Shown: positions 1 through 9,118, numbered from the stretch's first letter. The stretch is 64,000 nt of DNA from Clostridia bacterium (GCA_017546245.1 JAFYXI010000041.1:30139-94138); one strand, 5' to 3'. Program-made: numbers and translations. Notes: generated from the letters alone by a model not told the origin.

Positions 1-104
1 TATATTATAAAATTGATGCACAAATAAAATTCTGTATGAGTCAATTATACCACTTTCAATCTCAAATTACAATCGTTTTTTTAAAAAACAATACCAAACA
101 GCAC

Positions 105-138
105 AAAATGCCGCACATATTTAACCGTGCGGCATTTT
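105..138 (-). terminator. Terminator of the spoIIIA operon
   Basis: A 12-bp perfect stem (105-116 with 127-138) and a 10-base loop lie just beyond the spoIIIAH stop codon. Read on the minus strand the stem is GC-rich in the middle and ends in a T run, as expected of an intrinsic terminator. In the remaining bases 1-104 I see no gene or clear signal. Confidence 0.85.
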
Positions 139-140
139 TA

Positions 141-797
141 TTATTTACTTATTTCTACAATTTTAACTTTATCTGCACTATAATCGGTTGCAGATATTAC
201 AATATCTAAAATCTGAGCGGCATCAATTTCGTTTAAGCCATTGCTTTCCAAAGCTATGCTTACCAAATCTTCACTCATAAAAACAATGTTCTCGCCAAAA
301 TTTTTGGCACGTATCATATTTTCTATTGCGACCTCTTTTTCAGTATAGTCCGCCATTTTGTGAATCTGATCTTCTGCATTTTTTTTGGCATCTTTATCTG
401 CGCCCTCGTTTTCTAAAAGCTGAGTGAGCATTTCCATTGCCTCGCTTCTTTTTACTTCTCTGTCGAGCTTTGCCTGCGCAAAATAATTATTTGTATTTTT
501 AGCGGTTTGTTCTTTTTTCTCTGATTCATCACTTTTTTCTTCGCTGTCCGTTTTGTCAGCACTTACCATTTGTGCTTCGCCTATTTTTTTTGCCGCTTCA
601 TTATACATTACAGCTACATCCGGGTCAACTGCGTCATTTTGAAAAGTCCAGTTTAAGTATCCTGCAACCCCTATCATCAGCATGAGCGAAACAGCCGCGA
701 TCTGTTTCTTGTGCAAGATAAGCATTTTGTTCTTTTTAGGACTTTTCTCTCTTTCTCTTTTAAAGATTTTTTTAAAGTTAACCTTTTTAAAATTCAT
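141..797 (-). CDS. spoIIIAH: Stage III sporulation protein AH
   Basis: This 218-residue protein is the mother-cell half of the SpoIIQ-SpoIIIAH channel, known to join the two membranes around the forespore in endospore formers. The sequence shows a basic N-terminus (residues 1-30), one membrane segment (about 33-50), a charged Lys/Glu/Ser linker, and a C-terminal domain (about 105-215) of the YscJ/FliF-like ring-building type. It is the last gene of an eight-gene spoIIIA operon, 18 bases after spoIIIAG, with a GGAGG site eight bases before the ATG. Position in the operon and topology make the call secure. The linker is more acidic and lysine-rich than I would expect, which is normal for a divergent region. 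Confidence 0.95.
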   Translation of the reverse strand: MNFKKVNFKKIFKREREKSPKKNKMLILHKKQIAAVSLMLMIGVAGYLNWTFQNDAVDPDVAVMYNEAAKKIGEAQMVSADKTDSEEKSDESEKKEQTAKNTNNYFAQAKLDREVKRSEAMEMLTQLLENEGADKDAKKNAEDQIHKMADYTEKEVAIENMIRAKNFGENIVFMSEDLVSIALESNGLNEIDAAQILDIVISATDYSADKVKIVEISK

Positions 798-815
798 TTT
801 TTATCCTCCTAAATT

Positions 816-1355
816 TTATTTACTAAGCACAATAACTCTGTGCGCCTTTACGTTAAGTACGGCCTTTGCCGCATTTGCAAGATTATTTTTAATCTCTGAT
901 TTATCTGCCCCTTTAGCAGTTATTAAAACCCCTGATATTTCGGGCAGTTTATTTTTTATTAAAACAGCCGATTGTCCGCCGCCCTGATTATTTTTTAAAA
1001 CATATGTACCTTCACTTGTACTGCTTTCTCCTCTCGGATCAGAGGTTTTGTTTTCACTTTTTTCATCACGCGCATACACGCTCTGACCTCCGTCTGATAA
1101 GGTAATCATAACCGACACATCAGACGCGCCATTAACCGAGGACAAAATTTTTGCAAGCCTATGTTCTAAATCGGTTATGTACTCTGCGCCACTAATTAAC
1201 TCTGCCTGATTTTTAGTTTCGCTTTCTTTTTTATTACTGCCGACCGGCATCCCCGAAAGCACCAAAAGCACTACCCCTATCAATAATATGACAAGCAGGC
1301 TTTTGTTATTCGTTATTTTTTCAAAATATTTTTTATATGTATCAGAAAGCTTCAT
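816..1355 (-). CDS. spoIIIAG: Stage III sporulation protein AG
   Basis: This 179-residue protein has a short cytoplasmic N-terminus, one membrane segment at about 18-36, and an extracytoplasmic domain. SpoIIIAG homologues are known to form large rings in the intermembrane space of the forespore channel. A polar, low-complexity insertion around residues 95-125 (Ser/Glu/Asn/Gly-rich) sits inside the ring-building domain, as it does in other SpoIIIAG proteins. The ATG directly abuts the spoIIIAF stop codon (TAAATG), which suggests translational coupling. Gene order and topology support the call. Confidence 0.95.
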   Translation of the reverse strand: MKLSDTYKKYFEKITNNKSLLVILLIGVVLLVLSGMPVGSNKKESETKNQAELISGAEYITDLEHRLAKILSSVNGASDVSVMITLSDGGQSVYARDEKSENKTSDPRGESSTSEGTYVLKNNQGGGQSAVLIKNKLPEISGVLITAKGADKSEIKNNLANAAKAVLNVKAHRVIVLSK

Positions 1356-1817
1356 TTATTTTTTCTCCTCTACAATATCCGGTGTTACACCTGCAGTTTT
1401 GGCTATTATGTTTTTTATTTCTTCATCTAAAGGATATACCACTATTTTTTCTATTCCGGTTATTTCTCCATTGTCGTTTGTGCTGACTAAAACTAATATT
1501 TCCGTTTTCTTTTTGCTCTTATTTAAAACTTCTTCTGACAGTCTTTGCGACAATCTTTTTTTAAATTCTTTGGTTACGTTATTACGATTTATATTTATTG
1601 ATAAATCCTCATCGTCAATTACAGTTTCGGGCATTATAAATACATGATTTAGTTCACCGATTCCCGTAAGCGGTTTTATTATAATCAGCATAACAACAAG
1701 CCCTATTGTTACATTAATATATTTTTTATGATGTGTTTCAGGCAAAATATTTTCCAACAAAATTGCAAGCACACACGCTGTAACAATTCCTGATATGTAT
1801 TGATGTAAAAAATCCAT
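1356..1817 (-). CDS. spoIIIAF: Stage III sporulation protein AF
   Basis: This 153-residue protein has two N-terminal membrane segments (about 8-27 and 36-55) and a soluble C-terminal domain of mixed alpha/beta composition, the known layout of SpoIIIAF. It is thought to be a membrane component of the SpoIIIA-Q channel. The start has a good GGAGG site, 12 bases after the spoIIIAE stop. It lies between spoIIIAE and spoIIIAG in the standard order. Confidence 0.94.
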   Translation of the reverse strand: MDFLHQYISGIVTACVLAILLENILPETHHKKYINVTIGLVVMLIIIKPLTGIGELNHVFIMPETVIDDEDLSININRNNVTKEFKKRLSQRLSEEVLNKSKKKTEILVLVSTNDNGEITGIEKIVVYPLDEEIKNIIAKTAGVTPDIVEEKK

Positions 1818-1829
1818 AGCAATCCTCCG

Positions 1830-2960
1830 TCATTTCATCATCACAGGTATATTGGTTACCGCGCAAAGCATCGCGACACTTATAATAAACATTACGCAAA
1901 CCATAAGCAAAATTACAAAGGTCTGGGTTATATTGCCTGCTAAATCTGACAGTAAATTTACTATTCTTTTATCGGTTACCGGTTCTGATATTCCTGCAGC
2001 AAGCCTATACATAAGCGACAGAGTTAACAGCTTTATAAGCGGCATCGCACATATCGAAACAAGAGCTAACGCACCTGTTATGCCTACTGCATTTTTTACA
2101 ATCAATGTACTTGCGCATACCGCCTCAATCGAATCAGACAATACTGCTCCTACTATCGGAATAAAATTACATATGGCATATTTAACAGTTTTGCCCGCAA
2201 CACCTCCGGCAAACGCAAACGAAAATCCCTGAATTCCTAAAAGTCCGATAAACACCGTAAGCAAAATACCTGTTGACCATTTAAGAAGCTGCCGCGCAAA
2301 GTCTATTAATCGTGTTATATGAAATCTTCCGCTTATGTTATTTACTACCGAAAGAGCCGTAATTAAAAGAATCATCGGAAGAAACACACCTCTTGCAAGA
2401 TTAGTTATCAGCTGCATACACAAAAACAGCGACGGACTTAGAGCTTGTCCCATCATTGTGCCGCCTGCCGCTACAACAGCAGATAACACAGGAATCAATC
2501 CCTGCATAAAAAGATTTAATCTGTCAATAGTGTCAATCGCTATATTTATTATTTGCGCAAGAATATTTACTGCAAAATTTGAAATTACAACAAAGCAAGC
2601 TAAAAAGCTTATGGTTTTAACCCCTTCTTTATTAAACGCTCCCTGAAGATTACACAATACACCTGTAAGAACGGCAACTATAACTATTTTTATTACAGAC
2701 GATAGATTAGATTTAAACTCAGAAAAAAACAAATCAGCCAAACGTTCAAGCACTTCTTTTGGGTTTAACCACCACGTACCTTCCGAAACCTTCTGCGCTG
2801 TTTCTAAAAAGTCAAAATCACCTAAGTCAACACTATTTAGCTGTTCGGCTGTTGATTTTAAAAATTCCTGCTGAAGCTCCGCACTGTCTTGCGCAAGAAC
2901 ATTTGTGCACATACTTAAAACAAACAATAATACAAAAAAAGCTGATATTATTTTTTTCAT
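1830..2960 (-). CDS. spoIIIAE: Stage III sporulation protein AE
   Basis: This 376-residue protein has a cleavable-looking signal peptide (residues 1-23, ending near NVLA) followed by a soluble stretch to about 75 and then a polytopic membrane domain with seven or more hydrophobic segments. That is the known architecture of SpoIIIAE, the largest membrane protein of the forespore-mother cell channel and a candidate transporter. A GGAGG site precedes the ATG. It follows spoIIIAD by 19 bases in the operon. Confidence 0.95.
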   Translation of the reverse strand: MKKIISAFFVLLFVLSMCTNVLAQDSAELQQEFLKSTAEQLNSVDLGDFDFLETAQKVSEGTWWLNPKEVLERLADLFFSEFKSNLSSVIKIVIVAVLTGVLCNLQGAFNKEGVKTISFLACFVVISNFAVNILAQIINIAIDTIDRLNLFMQGLIPVLSAVVAAGGTMMGQALSPSLFLCMQLITNLARGVFLPMILLITALSVVNNISGRFHITRLIDFARQLLKWSTGILLTVFIGLLGIQGFSFAFAGGVAGKTVKYAICNFIPIVGAVLSDSIEAVCASTLIVKNAVGITGALALVSICAMPLIKLLTLSLMYRLAAGISEPVTDKRIVNLLSDLAGNITQTFVILLMVCVMFIISVAMLCAVTNIPVMMK

Positions 2961-2979
2961 ATGTATTCCTCCGGCTCAA

Positions 2980-3372
2980 TCAGATGTCAGGCAACAAATT
3001 TACCAAAAGATTCATAAGCTCTATTAAAATGGGCACGCTCAGCGCCACTATCATAATTTTGCCTGCCAGTTCTACTTTTGCAGCTATTGCATTTTGTCCT
3101 GCATCACGGCAAATTTCCGAGCCGAATTGCGACAAATAACTAATGCCTATCATTTTAAATATCGCCGCTATGTATTCTGTGTTTAAGTCAAGCCCCGTTG
3201 CTGTTATTGTAACAACATTTAATACATATTCAACCTGCGACAAAACCATTAAAAATAAAACCACCGCCGTAGCAATTGCGACAACTATCGCCAACTGCGG
3301 TTTATATTCTTTAAGAATTAAAGCAGATACCGCGCCAACAATTGCAACTCCCATAATTTTTAATATTTCCAT
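2980..3372 (-). CDS. spoIIIAD: Stage III sporulation protein AD
   Basis: This 130-residue, almost wholly hydrophobic protein has about four membrane segments. SpoIIIAC and SpoIIIAD are related small membrane proteins that act with SpoIIIAE in the channel. The conserved-looking stretch around YLSQFGSEICRDAG matches the AC/AD family pattern. Its start follows a GAGG site. Confidence 0.93.
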   Translation of the reverse strand: MEILKIMGVAIVGAVSALILKEYKPQLAIVVAIATAVVLFLMVLSQVEYVLNVVTITATGLDLNTEYIAAIFKMIGISYLSQFGSEICRDAGQNAIAAKVELAGKIMIVALSVPILIELMNLLVNLLPDI

Positions 3373-3385
3373 TTTAATACCTCAT

Positions 3386-3580
3386 TTAAAGGTTGAAAAT
3401 TGTTTTAACTGTTTCAAATAAATAACTGATTTCGCCTATAATCATTAACAAAACTACTATAAGACCTGCCAGGGTTGTAAGCATTGCCTGCTCTTCTCTA
3501 CCTGCACGTACTAAAACCTGATGAAGAACGCTGACCAAAATTCCTATTGCCGCTATTTTAAAAATTAAGTCTACACCCAT
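3386..3580 (-). CDS. spoIIIAC: Stage III sporulation protein AC
   Basis: This 64-residue protein has two membrane segments (about 5-25 and 33-58), the usual size and form of SpoIIIAC. It begins MGVDLIFKIAAIGI, typical of the family. A strong GGAGG site lies before the ATG, and it sits 12 bases after spoIIIAB in the expected order. Confidence 0.94.
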   Translation of the reverse strand: MGVDLIFKIAAIGILVSVLHQVLVRAGREEQAMLTTLAGLIVVLLMIIGEISYLFETVKTIFNL

Positions 3581-3592
3581 TTTTATCCTCCG

Positions 3593-4111
3593 TTATATAA
3601 ATATTATTACAATAAAAATTCCTGCTAATATTCCGCTGCTTTTTAAAAGCTTTGAGTTTTTAGAAAGCTCTGCTTCTGCAAATTTTATTTCATCCTCCAA
3701 CTCATCCGAAGCAGCTTCTAAAAATTCAATTTCTGCATTTTGCGCCATTTTACCCAAGTTTGCCCCCACATTATTGATTATTTTTATCGTTTTCGGTGAT
3801 AAATTAAGCTTTTTAGCATATTCATCCACCACTTCGAACCATATTTGCGAAAGCTCGCGGTTTGTTCCATCCGTTAACTTTTCCGATACTTTATCAAACA
3901 ATTCTGCAACATCGCCACAATCCTCTTTTGATAGTTTTTTCATAAGCGATGCAATCGGCTCCGACTCAAATTCCATTTTTTTTGCCATATGTAAAAATGC
4001 TTGTTTTAATCCTCTTATATTTTCTATCGCTTTGTTACTTTCAGCAATTTTTTTCATAGCAAATGCACCACACGCAAAAATTACAAAAAATGCTCCAAGC
4101 ACCGCTGTCAT
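3593..4111 (-). CDS. spoIIIAB: Stage III sporulation protein AB
   Basis: This 172-residue protein has an N-terminal membrane segment (about 2-19), a long helical middle and a C-terminal hydrophobic segment (about 157-172). The layout resembles the GspF-like fold proposed for SpoIIIAB, the membrane partner of the SpoIIIAA ATPase. The ATG is three bases after the spoIIIAA stop, and its GAGGTGA site lies inside the end of spoIIIAA, so the two are probably translated together. Confidence 0.94.
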   Translation of the reverse strand: MTAVLGAFFVIFACGAFAMKKIAESNKAIENIRGLKQAFLHMAKKMEFESEPIASLMKKLSKEDCGDVAELFDKVSEKLTDGTNRELSQIWFEVVDEYAKKLNLSPKTIKIINNVGANLGKMAQNAEIEFLEAASDELEDEIKFAEAELSKNSKLLKSSGILAGIFIVIIFI

Positions 4112-4114
4112 ATA

Positions 4115-5032
4115 TCATTCACCTCGCAGTTTTACTATTTCTTTAACTTCAGGTATCCCGTTCTTTTTGGTAAGTACAACTGCGCAATCAAACATTTTAA
4201 GCATTTCTCTTCTCTCCTCCGACAGATTTTTGGTATCGTATCCGTGCATACTGGTTATAATACGGCAACCTGCATTTAAAACACTTTTTACTGCAAAATA
4301 ATCTTCTTTTCCGCCTATTTCATCTGTTATTATGACATCAGGCGAAAGTGAACGTATAGCCAGCAGCATTCCCATAGATTTCGGAAAACGGTCAAGCACA
4401 TCGGTTCTTATACCTACATCAAACTGTGCCGTGCCGCCTTTTACCGCCGCAAGCTCTGAACGCTCGTCTATTATGGTAACTTTTTTATTCTGCGATATTA
4501 ATCTTGCCATATCTCTTAGTATGGTTGTTTTACCACATTGAGGAGGCGAAATAATAATTATATTAGCCGGTTCATTATCTGAAGCTAACCTTGCCAGAAT
4601 GCTCTCTGCACACCCCTTAAACTCTTTTGCAATCCGCAAGTTAAGCCCAGAAATATCGGTAACGTTAATAATTTTTCCCTCCGATAAAACGCATCTGCCG
4701 CTTATTCCGACACGATGTCCGCCCTTTATAGTCAAAAAGCCGTCACATATTTCTCTTTGATAAGCATAAACCGAATTTTCGCAAAATGCTGCTAAAAGCA
4801 TTGCCATCTCTTCAGCCGATACCATATACGCACTTTCTCGGCTCGCTGTTGGCTTGCCGTTTTCTGCAATCATCATATCACCTGAATCGGTATGTATCAT
4901 AAGAGGTTTTGCACACCTGAATCTGACCTCCTGAAGACCGTTAAAATCAACATCTGATAAAACTGTTCGAAAACATACAGGAAGCTGCATTAAAATTTCT
5001 CTTTTTATTTGGGGGATGTCCATTCTTTTCAC
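4115..5032 (-). CDS. spoIIIAA: Stage III sporulation protein AA, ATPase
   Basis: This 305-residue ATPase powers the SpoIIIA-Q channel and belongs to the secretion-ATPase/RecA-like group. The P-loop PPQCGKTT lies near residue 165, an acidic Walker B-type strand (DVIITDEI) near 232, and the SMHG motif near 260. It is the first gene of the operon, with a GAGGTGA site before the ATG. In Bacillus the operon is under sigma-E. The bases upstream (5033-5100) include a CATAATGAT stretch that could serve as a sigma-E -10, but no good -35 is visible, so I do not call a promoter. Confidence 0.96.
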   Translation of the reverse strand: MKRMDIPQIKREILMQLPVCFRTVLSDVDFNGLQEVRFRCAKPLMIHTDSGDMMIAENGKPTASRESAYMVSAEEMAMLLAAFCENSVYAYQREICDGFLTIKGGHRVGISGRCVLSEGKIINVTDISGLNLRIAKEFKGCAESILARLASDNEPANIIIISPPQCGKTTILRDMARLISQNKKVTIIDERSELAAVKGGTAQFDVGIRTDVLDRFPKSMGMLLAIRSLSPDVIITDEIGGKEDYFAVKSVLNAGCRIITSMHGYDTKNLSEERREMLKMFDCAVVLTKKNGIPEVKEIVKLRGE

Positions 5033-5125
5033 CTCAATCTATCATTATGCAATAAAGGATGAATTTAGAACATAAATTAAGGTTACAATATAAATAACAA
5101 ACAAGTTTTTAGTGGAGGATAAAAA

Positions 5126-6469
5126 ATGAAAGAAAGAAGTACCTTTTCAGGAAAGCTCGGATTTGTTCTGGCCGCAGCAGGTTCTTCTGTAGGCTTAGGT
5201 AATATATGGAGGTTTCCGTATCTTGCCGCTAAATACGGCGGCGGATTATTTGTTTTAATATATATTATATTAGTTGTAACTATCGGCTCAACTCTTATGC
5301 AGACCGAGGTAGCTTTAGGCAGACGCAGTCAATGCGATGTTTATAACACTTACAAAACGCTGGATAAACGTTTTACAATTTTAGGTATTATGGGAATTAT
5401 TATACCTGTATTTATAGCAACTAATTATTCAGTTGTGGGCGGTTGGGTTATTAAGTATCTGATAGAATTTGTATTAGGTAACAGCTCACAAACAGCATCA
5501 CCGAATTACTTCAGCAATTATATATCGACCCCTGTTATGCCCATTGTATTTCATTCTGTGTTTATTCTGTTATCAATGCTTATTCTTTTATGCGGAGTAA
5601 AAAAAGGAATTGAACGCAGTAACAAAATTATGATGCCCGCACTTTTAATTCTGACAATTATAATTTCAATAAAAGGCATTACTCTGCCCGGTGGACTTGA
5701 GGGGGTTAAATTCTATCTAGTTCCCGATTTTTCACGCTTTTCTTTAGTGTCAGTTTTAATGGCAATAGGTCAGGTATTTTACTCGTTATCGCTTGCTATG
5801 GGCATTATGATAACCTATGGTTCGTATATGGGCAAAGATATAGATATTCAGCACAGTATAAAAATGACCGAGTTTTTTGATACATCTGTTGCCATTTTAG
5901 GCGGTTTGATGATTGTGCCTGCTGTTTTTTCAGCATCAGGAGGAAACAGCGACGCAATCAACGTCGGACCGGGATTATTATTTGAAACCTTGCCCGAAGT
6001 GTTTGAGCAATTTCCTTTAGGAAACTTGTTCGGTGCTCTGTTCTTTTTACTGGCACTGTTTGCCGCGTTAACCTCTATAATATCACTTATGGAGGTAATT
6101 ATCGCCTGGCTAATTGATAGATTTAATATGAGCAGATTTAAGGCTACCTTCTTGGTTTCTCTAATACTGTTTTTAACCGGAATACCAAGCTCGTTGGGAT
6201 TTGGTATTTGGAAAAACGTACTGATTTTTGATAAAAATATTTTTGACTTTATCGACTATACGGCAAACAGCATTTTAATGCCGTTAATCGCAATTGCGAC
6301 TTGTATTTTTGTAGGATATTTTTTAGGAGTAAAAACTATTTTTGAAGAGGCTGAGCTTTCTGCCACATTTAAACACAAAAAGTACTATTCATTAATGGTT
6401 AAGGTTATTGTGCCGATTTGTATTGCAGCAATATGGATTAGCGCAGTTTTTAATATTCCTAAAGCATAA
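5126..6469 (+). CDS. Sodium-dependent transporter, NSS/SNF family
   Basis: This 447-residue membrane protein has about 11 hydrophobic segments. The first contains the family signature GSSVGLGNIWRFPYL, which holds the sodium and substrate site residues in neurotransmitter:sodium symporters. Bacterial members usually take up amino acids. The substrate cannot be told from sequence. A GGAGG site precedes the ATG. The gene is transcribed away from spoIIIA and ends in a hairpin shared with the convergent phosphatase gene, so it stands alone. Confidence 0.92.
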   Translation: MKERSTFSGKLGFVLAAAGSSVGLGNIWRFPYLAAKYGGGLFVLIYIILVVTIGSTLMQTEVALGRRSQCDVYNTYKTLDKRFTILGIMGIIIPVFIATNYSVVGGWVIKYLIEFVLGNSSQTASPNYFSNYISTPVMPIVFHSVFILLSMLILLCGVKKGIERSNKIMMPALLILTIIISIKGITLPGGLEGVKFYLVPDFSRFSLVSVLMAIGQVFYSLSLAMGIMITYGSYMGKDIDIQHSIKMTEFFDTSVAILGGLMIVPAVFSASGGNSDAINVGPGLLFETLPEVFEQFPLGNLFGALFFLLALFAALTSIISLMEVIIAWLIDRFNMSRFKATFLVSLILFLTGIPSSLGFGIWKNVLIFDKNIFDFIDYTANSILMPLIAIATCIFVGYFLGVKTIFEEAELSATFKHKKYYSLMVKVIVPICIAAIWISAVFNIPKA

Positions 6470-6507
6470 AAATAAAGCACATTCATTTTTGAATGTGCTT
6501 TATTTTT
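6470..6507. terminator. Bidirectional terminator
   Basis: A 15-bp perfect stem (6470-6484 with 6491-6505) is flanked by A and T runs on its two sides. It lies between the convergent transporter and cpsB-like genes, and the T run overlaps the stop codon of the latter. It can serve both. Confidence 0.85.
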
Positions 6508-7213
6508 AATAGTTCAATCCTATTATATCATATACTTCATTTATTTGTTCTAAAAGCGATTCGCCATATAGCTCAGCCAGTCTTTTTGCCGCTGCACCTA
6601 GCTGACTTTTTCTGTTGTACATATTATGCGCATCCGAACCCAGAACACACGGGCAACCGGATTTTAAAAATCTTTTTGTCCGGCCTTTCTCTTCAACAAC
6701 AGTTTCGGCGTTAATCTGAAGAACTGCACCCATATCAAAAAACGGCTTTAGTCTTTTCATATCCCAGGGCATTCGCACATACCGTTCAGGATGTGCCAAA
6801 ATAACAGTCATTTGCCAGTCAGATATTACTCTCTCAACCTCGTTATATACCCATTCTCCCCAAGGTTCAAACGGCAATTCAAGCAAAATCAGATTACTGT
6901 CTTGTATACAAAGCAAATCTAAATTTTCACGTGCAGATATACCTCTTGTTAACGCGACCTCTGCTCCAAGCAATATTTTAGGAAGCTTTACCTTTTTTTG
7001 CAATGCTCTTTCGCATAAATTTAAAAACGCTTCTTCTCTTAGCTTAATAAAATCATCTATGGTTCTTTTTTTACCGTAATAATGCGGTGTTGCTGCAACA
7101 ACCTCCACACCCTGACTGACCGAATCAGAAAGCATTTCAATTGATACATCACTATCTGCTGCACCATCATCTATTCCCGGCAAAAAGTGACAATGAATAT
7201 CTATTAAATTCAA
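6506..7213 (-). CDS. CpsB/YwqE-type tyrosine-protein phosphatase (PHP fold)
   Basis: This protein of about 235 residues is a manganese-dependent phosphatase of the PHP family. Known members dephosphorylate bacterial tyrosine kinases that control polysaccharide export. The N-terminal DIHCHFLPGIDDGA carries the HxH metal motif, HPERY lies near residue 145, and GSDAHN lies near 200. I chose the TTG at 7213 because an AAGGGAGGG site sits seven bases upstream. An earlier ATG at 7240 overlaps the kinase stop codon but has no such site. It follows the kinase gene in a three-gene operon. Confidence 0.9.
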   Translation of the reverse strand: MNLIDIHCHFLPGIDDGAADSDVSIEMLSDSVSQGVEVVAATPHYYGKKRTIDDFIKLREEAFLNLCERALQKKVKLPKILLGAEVALTRGISARENLDLLCIQDSNLILLELPFEPWGEWVYNEVERVISDWQMTVILAHPERYVRMPWDMKRLKPFFDMGAVLQINAETVVEEKGRTKRFLKSGCPCVLGSDAHNMYNRKSQLGAAAKRLAELYGESLLEQINEVYDIIGLNY

Positions 7214-7239
7214 GGAAATACCCTCCCTTAAAAAAGGCA

Positions 7240-8079
7240 TTACTTCTTTTTGCTGAGTTTAAATCCTTTAAAGCTTTTCTTTTTTTCTTCTGTTTTTTTA
7301 GGCTTTGGCTTTCTGTCACCGTATCCCGGACCGTTTACATACTCATTATTTGCATAACTGCTATAATCATAAGAGTATTTTTTGCGATAAGAATATGAAT
7401 ATGAATACTGTTTATCTTCAGATTCATTCATTAAAAAGCCCAGTATTTTAGCTTCAGCAAATTCAAGCGACGAAATGGTTTTTTTCATTAAATCGCGAGG
7501 TGTTTCGTTCTGTTTTAAAACAATCAAAACACCGCTTGCGTGCTTTGCCATAACCAAGGCATCCGCAACCAGATTCACCGGTGGACTGTCTAAGAATATG
7601 TAGTCATAAACCTCACTAAGCTCGTTAAGTGCCTGCTCCATTCTCGGTGTTGCCAAAAGCTCTGCCGGATTAGGCGGAATATGCCCTGCCGAAATATAGT
7701 CTATACCTTGCTTTTCGCTGTATCTTATAACATCGCTTATATCTACAAAGCCTGCAAGCAGATCTGCTAAACCCTCTTCGTTTCTTTCCTCCATATACTG
7801 GTTAACCTTAGGACGACGAAGGTCGGCATCAATTAAAAGCACCTTAGCATTCATTTGTGCAAAGGTAACAGCAAGATTAATAGAGCTTGTTGTTTTTCCT
7901 TCACCGGCAACAGAGCTTGTTACTACAATTATTTTACAGCCCTTTTTGCCCGCCAGAGTAAACATTATGTTAGTACGTGCAATTTTATATGCTTCGATTG
8001 CTCTGAATGAAACGTTTTCGCCTGTAATCAGTTTTGATGATATAGGTTTTTGAGCCTGTTTATTCTGAAAGCTTTTCAC
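7240..8079 (-). CDS. CpsD/CapB-type tyrosine-protein kinase
   Basis: This 279-residue BY-kinase shows Walker A SVAGEGKTTSSINLA (near residue 56), Walker A' LLIDADLRRP (near 90) and Walker B YIFLDSPPV. Its C-terminal cluster holds about ten tyrosines between residues 225 and 250, the autophosphorylation tail, followed by a lysine-rich end. The gene starts with GTG after a GGAGAGG site. It depends on a separate membrane activator, supplied by the adjacent cpsC-like gene, as is known for Gram-positive BY-kinases. Confidence 0.93.
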   Translation of the reverse strand: MKSFQNKQAQKPISSKLITGENVSFRAIEAYKIARTNIMFTLAGKKGCKIIVVTSSVAGEGKTTSSINLAVTFAQMNAKVLLIDADLRRPKVNQYMEERNEEGLADLLAGFVDISDVIRYSEKQGIDYISAGHIPPNPAELLATPRMEQALNELSEVYDYIFLDSPPVNLVADALVMAKHASGVLIVLKQNETPRDLMKKTISSLEFAEAKILGFLMNESEDKQYSYSYSYRKKYSYDYSSYANNEYVNGPGYGDRKPKPKKTEEKKKSFKGFKLSKKK

Positions 8080-8106
8080 TATTGCCTCTCCAATCTAAAA
8101 AGTATT

Positions 8107-8781
8107 TTATAATTCAATATTCGGTATATTTCCTAAAATAGGATATTTGTATTCTTTTGTCAAATCATCTTCATTTTTAATGCGGTTATCAAGCAATTCC
8201 AAAAGCAAAATAATTCCCATTGCTACAGCAGCACCAAATATAGCTCCCACAACCGTGTTAAGCGGTATTTGAGGACTCGACGGTTTTTCCGGCAGATTGC
8301 CAAAATCAATAATCTCAACAGAACCACTTTTTATAATTCTGTCGATTTCTGAAGATGCGTTCATCAAAATTGTATTTACAATAATCTGTGCTTCACTCGG
8401 GTCGTGTGCAACAGCTTTTATTTCCATAATTTCGGTTTCGTTTTTAGGCACCATCGACACCATCCGCGATATTTGATCGCCTTCGTAACCCAAACCGCTT
8501 TTTTCTGCAACAACCGACATAAAGGTTTTACTCTGTAAAAGCTCAACATAGGTAAATACAAGCATCTGCGAAGTTGCCATATCTGCCATATTGACATTTT
8601 CAGACATTTTATCACGTATGTTATTTACGTAAAGCGAACCCGAAGATGTATATGTAGGAATTGTCAGATATTTGCTGTAAGAAAAAAACACCGATGCCCC
8701 TAAAATAAAAGCTATAAGAATAATCCACCATCTTTTCAGCATCATTCTTACTATGTCAATTAACGTTAAATTTCTGCTCAA
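8107..8781 (-). CDS. CpsC/Wzz-type chain-length and kinase-activator protein
   Basis: This 224-residue protein has membrane segments at about 17-36 and 178-198 and an extracytoplasmic Wzz domain between. The proline-rich motif near the second segment (PEKPSSPQIPLN) is typical of polysaccharide co-polymerases. The short cytoplasmic tail would activate the CpsD kinase. The TTG start is six bases after a GGAGG site. It is the first gene of the module. No polymerase, flippase or glycosyltransferase gene follows, so the exported polymer must be made by genes elsewhere. Confidence 0.9.
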   Translation of the reverse strand: MSRNLTLIDIVRMMLKRWWIILIAFILGASVFFSYSKYLTIPTYTSSGSLYVNNIRDKMSENVNMADMATSQMLVFTYVELLQSKTFMSVVAEKSGLGYEGDQISRMVSMVPKNETEIMEIKAVAHDPSEAQIIVNTILMNASSEIDRIIKSGSVEIIDFGNLPEKPSSPQIPLNTVVGAIFGAAVAMGIILLLELLDNRIKNEDDLTKEYKYPILGNIPNIEL

Positions 8782-8850
8782 AGAAAATCCTCCTCTTAAT
8801 AAGACAGCCTAATGCCTTTTTATCATTATAAAAAATATATTTTTTATTTT

Positions 8851-8879
8851 ATTATAACACTTGTATATAACTAATTCAA
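8851..8879 (-). promoter_or_regulatory. Sigma-A-type promoter of the cpsCDB module
   Basis: On the minus strand TTGAAT (8874-8879) and TATAAT (8851-8856) are 17 bases apart, about 70 bases upstream of the cpsC-like TTG start. The rest of the 250-base gap to tRNA-Tyr is very AT-rich, without other clear signals. Confidence 0.65.
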
Positions 8880-8979
8880 GTAAAAATTGTTTTTTCGTTT
8901 CTTTTTTTTAATTTGTTTATATAAATTTGTTTAATTTTAACACATTAACAAAACTTTTAAATTTTTTTGCAAAAAAGGC

Positions 8980-9008
8980 TTGACATCTTTTCAGTTTGAT
9001 GCTATAAT
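8980..9008 (+). promoter_or_regulatory. Consensus promoter of tRNA-Tyr
   Basis: TTGACA (8980-8985) and TATAAT (9003-9008) match the sigma-A consensus exactly, with a 17-base spacer. The tRNA begins 24 bases after the -10. Confidence 0.9.
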
Positions 9009-9032
9009 AACAAAGTCGTCAAAATTGAATAC

Positions 9033-9117
9033 GGAAGGGTTCCCGAGTGGCCAAAGGGGGCAGACTGTAAATCTGTTGTCTTCGACTTCGATGGTTCGAA
9101 TCCATCTCCTTCCACCA
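9033..9117 (+). tRNA. tRNA-Tyr (anticodon GTA)
   Basis: The gene folds as a class II tRNA with a long variable arm, as bacterial tRNA-Tyr does. The acceptor GGAAGGG pairs with TCCTTCC, the anticodon loop is CTGTAAA with GTA at 9067-9069, and the T loop is TTCGAAT. CCA is encoded (9115-9117). Confidence 0.95.
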
Positions 9118-9118
9118 A

